Shown here: positions 14,484 through 16,124 of the stretch, in pieces | Position numbering within the stretch: position 1 is the first letter of the stretch | Layout: each line of letters begins with the position of its first letter | Assembly (NCBI GenBank): GCA_021737445.1 | Contig: JAIPDY010000052.1 | Location: 1 to 16,124 of the forward strand | DNA: 16,124 nucleotides | Source of the DNA: Desulfotignum sp. | GTDB taxonomy: Bacteria; Desulfobacterota; Desulfobacteria; Desulfobacterales; Desulfobacteraceae | Direction of reading: 5' to 3' | The notes under the pieces: model-generated | Database searches by the model: none | Seen by the model: the letters and a program-made list of their open reading frames with translations, nothing else | What the model was told of the DNA's origin: nothing | Program-made: the position numbers and the translations under genes

Positions 14484-14574
14484 AAAAATCGGCATTTGGC
14501 GGATTTGGCAATACTGCCATTTCCGCCAAATGGTCACGAAGGACCTCTCCGGTATGTCCCGGTCTTTTTGCCAT
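14482..14574 (-). pseudogene. Probable N-terminal remnant of a HigA-type (XRE) antitoxin
   Basis: From an ATG at 14574 the minus strand encodes a 30-aa peptide beginning MAKRPGHTGEVLRDHLAEMA. This resembles the start of HigA antitoxins, whose consensus has the form RPxHPGEVLREHLxEL ahead of the helix-turn-helix. The resemblance stops where a 40-nt palindrome begins. After it come nine unrelated residues and a stop, so no DNA-binding domain remains. The open frame extends upstream to about 14697, but that part is unrecognised, and no HigB toxin frame is seen. The match is from memory of the family consensus over about 18 residues, so the identification is tentative. Confidence 0.4.
14493..14532. 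repeat. 40-nt near-perfect palindrome (18-nt arms, 4-nt loop)
   Basis: CATTTGGCGGATTTGGCA (14493-14510) and TGCCATTTCCGCCAAATG (14515-14532) pair at 16 of 18 positions around an ATAC loop. The right arm coincides with the HLAEMA codons of the HigA-like remnant, and the left arm reads like an inverted copy of them. On the minus strand a short T-rich stretch follows, so it could work as a weak terminator. It may instead mark a fold-back rearrangement. Confidence 0.7.
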
Positions 14575-14836
14575 CCTGTCCCGGGGGATGCCAGGGCCGA
14601 GCACAGGGAATGTCTTGATGTCCGGGGCCAGCTTCATCCAGGTTTTTTCCGGCATGCCAATGCTTCGGGCGATGCTGCCGGCACAGGTCACCCCCACCAG
14701 GGGCGGCCTCCTGCCGATCTGCCTGAATCACCCCGTTAATTTCCACCGGCATAAGATGCCTTTCAGAAACGGCGTTCATGAAAAAAATCCCATGCCGCTT
14801 TACATGCAATTGCCCTGTGGATCAGGTAAAATTCCC
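14575..14836. other. Unassigned stretch between toxin-antitoxin region and potA
   Basis: Both strands contain overlapping short open frames (minus 14534-14809, plus 14588-14938) without recognisable domains or ribosome sites. The minus strand, with a one-base frame change near 14700, could be the decayed upstream part of the antitoxin remnant, but I cannot name a family for it. Confidence 0.3.
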
Positions 14837-14865
14837 TTGATTTTTCAGTGTGTTTCAGGTAAATT
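14837..14865 (+). promoter_or_regulatory. Candidate sigma-70 promoter of the potA operon
   Basis: TTGATT (14837-14842) and TAAATT (14860-14865) are 17 bp apart, each matching four of six consensus bases. Transcription would start near 14872, giving a leader of about 26 nt to the potA ATG. This also argues against an upstream ATG at 14850 as the potA start. Confidence 0.42.
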
Positions 14866-14897
14866 TTTTCACTTATTTTTGTGTGGGGGAATCTCAT

Positions 14898-15980
14898 ATG
14901 CCAGTGGTACGTCTGCAAAAAATTTCCAAATCCTTTGACCGCCAGAAGGTGATCGACAACCTGTGCCTGGATATTTTCAAAGGAGAATTTCTGACCCTGC
15001 TGGGACCTTCCGGATGCGGCAAAACCACGGTATTACGGCTCATTGCCGGGCTTGAAACCTGTGACAGCGGCACCATTCTCATCAACGGACAGGATCAGAC
15101 CCGGGTGCCTGCCTGCGACCGGGACGTGAACACGGTGTTTCAAAGCTATGCCCTTTTTCCCCACATGAATGTATTTGACAACATCGCATTCGGGCTGAAA
15201 CTCAAAAAAATCCCTCCACAGCAGATCCGGGACCGGGTCAGAGAAACCCTGACACTGGTCAAGCTGGAGGGACTGGACAACCGGCCCATCCGCCGGCTGT
15301 CCGGAGGCCAGCAGCAGCGGGTTGCCATTGCCCGGGCCATTGTCAACCGTCCGCTGATTCTGCTGCTGGATGAACCGTTAAGCGCCCTGGACTACAAACT
15401 GCGAAAACAGATGCGCCTGGACCTGCGCCACCTGCACCAGAAACTTGGCATCACCTTTGTGTTTGTCACCCATGACCAGGAAGAAGCCTTGACTCTTTCG
15501 GACCGGGTGGTGGTGATGAACAACGGATCCATCCAGCAGACAGGCACACCCAAAGAGATCTATGAAACCCCGGTGAACCTGTTTGTGGCCGATTTTGTGG
15601 GGGAAAGCAATATTTTTACTGCACAGGTGACCAGAACCCTGGGCACGGACATGGAGATCCGGATCCAGAAGGTCACCAAAATGGTGCAGAACCGGCGCAA
15701 TTTTAAAGCAGGGCAGTCTGTCAAAGTGCTGCTGCGGCCCGAGGACATGACACTGGAGCGCACCAGGCAAAAGTGTTTCCCCGGATTTCTGCCCGGCCGG
15801 GTAAAGGAGATGATCTACAAAGGGACCACCGTGGACCTGATCATCAGCTTGGACAACGGCCAGGATATTTTTGTCACCCAGTTTTTCAATGAAGATGACC
15901 AGGACATCTTTTACGATGTCAATGAACGGGTGTGTATTTCCTGGATCAAAGGATGGGAGGTGACCCTGGCTGATGAATGA
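14898..15980 (+). CDS. potA: Spermidine/putrescine-type ABC transporter ATP-binding protein PotA
   Basis: PotA supplies the ATPase for polyamine import and works as a dimer with the PotB and PotC permeases on the cytoplasmic face. The 360-aa protein has Walker A GPSGCGKT (36-43), the Q-loop glutamine Q82, the signature LSGGQQQ (134-140), Walker B LILLLDEP with E159, and the switch histidine H192. A C-terminal TOBE-like regulatory domain (about 250-355) contains LLRPEDMTLE. An in-frame ATG at 14850 would add 16 residues. I use 14898 because homology begins there (PVVRLQKISKSFD) and the candidate -10 box lies between the two. The stop overlaps potB. Relatives in this family import other cationic or polyol substrates, so the polyamine role is likely but not certain. 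Confidence 0.93.
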   Translation: MPVVRLQKISKSFDRQKVIDNLCLDIFKGEFLTLLGPSGCGKTTVLRLIAGLETCDSGTILINGQDQTRVPACDRDVNTVFQSYALFPHMNVFDNIAFGLKLKKIPPQQIRDRVRETLTLVKLEGLDNRPIRRLSGGQQQRVAIARAIVNRPLILLLDEPLSALDYKLRKQMRLDLRHLHQKLGITFVFVTHDQEEALTLSDRVVVMNNGSIQQTGTPKEIYETPVNLFVADFVGESNIFTAQVTRTLGTDMEIRIQKVTKMVQNRRNFKAGQSVKVLLRPEDMTLERTRQKCFPGFLPGRVKEMIYKGTTVDLIISLDNGQDIFVTQFFNEDDQDIFYDVNERVCISWIKGWEVTLADE

Positions 15981-16124
15981 AAAACAAAGGTTTAAATTTT
16001 TTGCCGTTTCCTTGAACCTGGGCTGGCTGGCGGTCTTTGTTTTGGTTCCCGGTCTTATGGTGGTGGTCATCAGCTTTCTCACCAGAGATATCAGCAGTTT
16101 TTTCACCTGGCCCCCTACCCTGGC
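15973..16124 (+). CDS. potB: Spermidine/putrescine ABC transporter permease PotB (5' part, cut by window end)
   Basis: The frame starts at an ATG that overlaps the end of potA by 8 nt, with GGAGGT 11 nt upstream, and runs to the window edge without a stop. The visible 50 residues match the start of PotB: a short cationic cytoplasmic tail, then the first membrane helix GWLAVFVLVPGLMVVVISFL, followed by TRDISSFFTW. E. coli PotB has a comparable GWL...LVPNLM...SFLTRD start. The overlap implies translational coupling to potA. The remaining permease, potC and binding-protein genes would lie beyond this window. Confidence 0.88.
   Translation, partial: MNEKQRFKFFAVSLNLGWLAVFVLVPGLMVVVISFLTRDISSFFTWPPTL

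Noticed and set aside
14493..14532. attC-like recombination site or MITE
   Set aside because: No integron core sites, target duplication or second copy is visible. The right arm is explained by antitoxin-like codons.
15378..16106. 242-codon minus-strand open frame
   Set aside because: It is antisense to potA/potB. The plus strand carries the Walker B, switch histidine and PotB helix, so this is a shadow.

Overview
The window looks like a piece of chromosome from a Gram-negative anaerobe, most likely a sulfate-reducing Desulfobacterota of the Desulfobacter/Desulfobacula/Desulfotignum kind. This is an inference. It rests on a tungsten/molybdenum aldehyde:ferredoxin oxidoreductase, a periplasmic TRAP transporter, a sigma-54 activator of the PAS-AAA-Fis type, a multi-PAS histidine kinase and moderate GC content. 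No rRNA, tRNA, CRISPR array or complete insertion sequence was found.

Positions 435-8936 (minus strand) hold a seven-gene catabolic operon. In transcription order it encodes a CtBP-type D-2-hydroxyacid dehydrogenase, a TRAP transporter (binding protein DctP, small subunit DctQ, large subunit DctM), an M20 metallo-amidohydrolase, a GabT-like class III aminotransferase and an aldehyde:ferredoxin oxidoreductase (AOR). The reading order suggests this route: import of a carboxylated, probably N-acylated amino compound, deacylation by M20, transamination to an aldehyde, then oxidation of the aldehyde to an acid with reduction of ferredoxin. The 2-hydroxyacid dehydrogenase would handle a 2-oxo or 2-hydroxy acid side product. 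The substrate cannot be read from the sequence.

Positions 8937-9276 form an AT-rich divergent control region. It contains a near-consensus sigma-54 (-24/-12) promoter facing the operon and, 90-230 bp upstream of it, four copies of an ATTC-N6-GAAT-type inverted repeat (three exact in the arms, one degenerate) that are good candidates for enhancer sites. The plus-strand gene at 9277-10737 encodes a PAS-AAA+-Fis sigma-54 activator and very probably controls the operon.

Positions 10738-13400 hold a convergent large sensor histidine kinase with four PAS domains. At its 3' end lies the second half of a response-regulator receiver domain, out of frame and lacking its first half. The kinase's last ATPase motif is encoded across a run of 12 G, where loss of one G would join it in frame to the receiver fragment.

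Positions 13401-14897 are a small accessory region. It has a Phd/YefM-RelE/ParE toxin-antitoxin pair with its own sigma-70 promoter, a G/C-run palindrome, and a probable HigA antitoxin remnant that ends in a 40-nt palindrome. From 14898 to the end a spermidine/putrescine-type ABC importer begins (potA complete, potB cut by the window edge).
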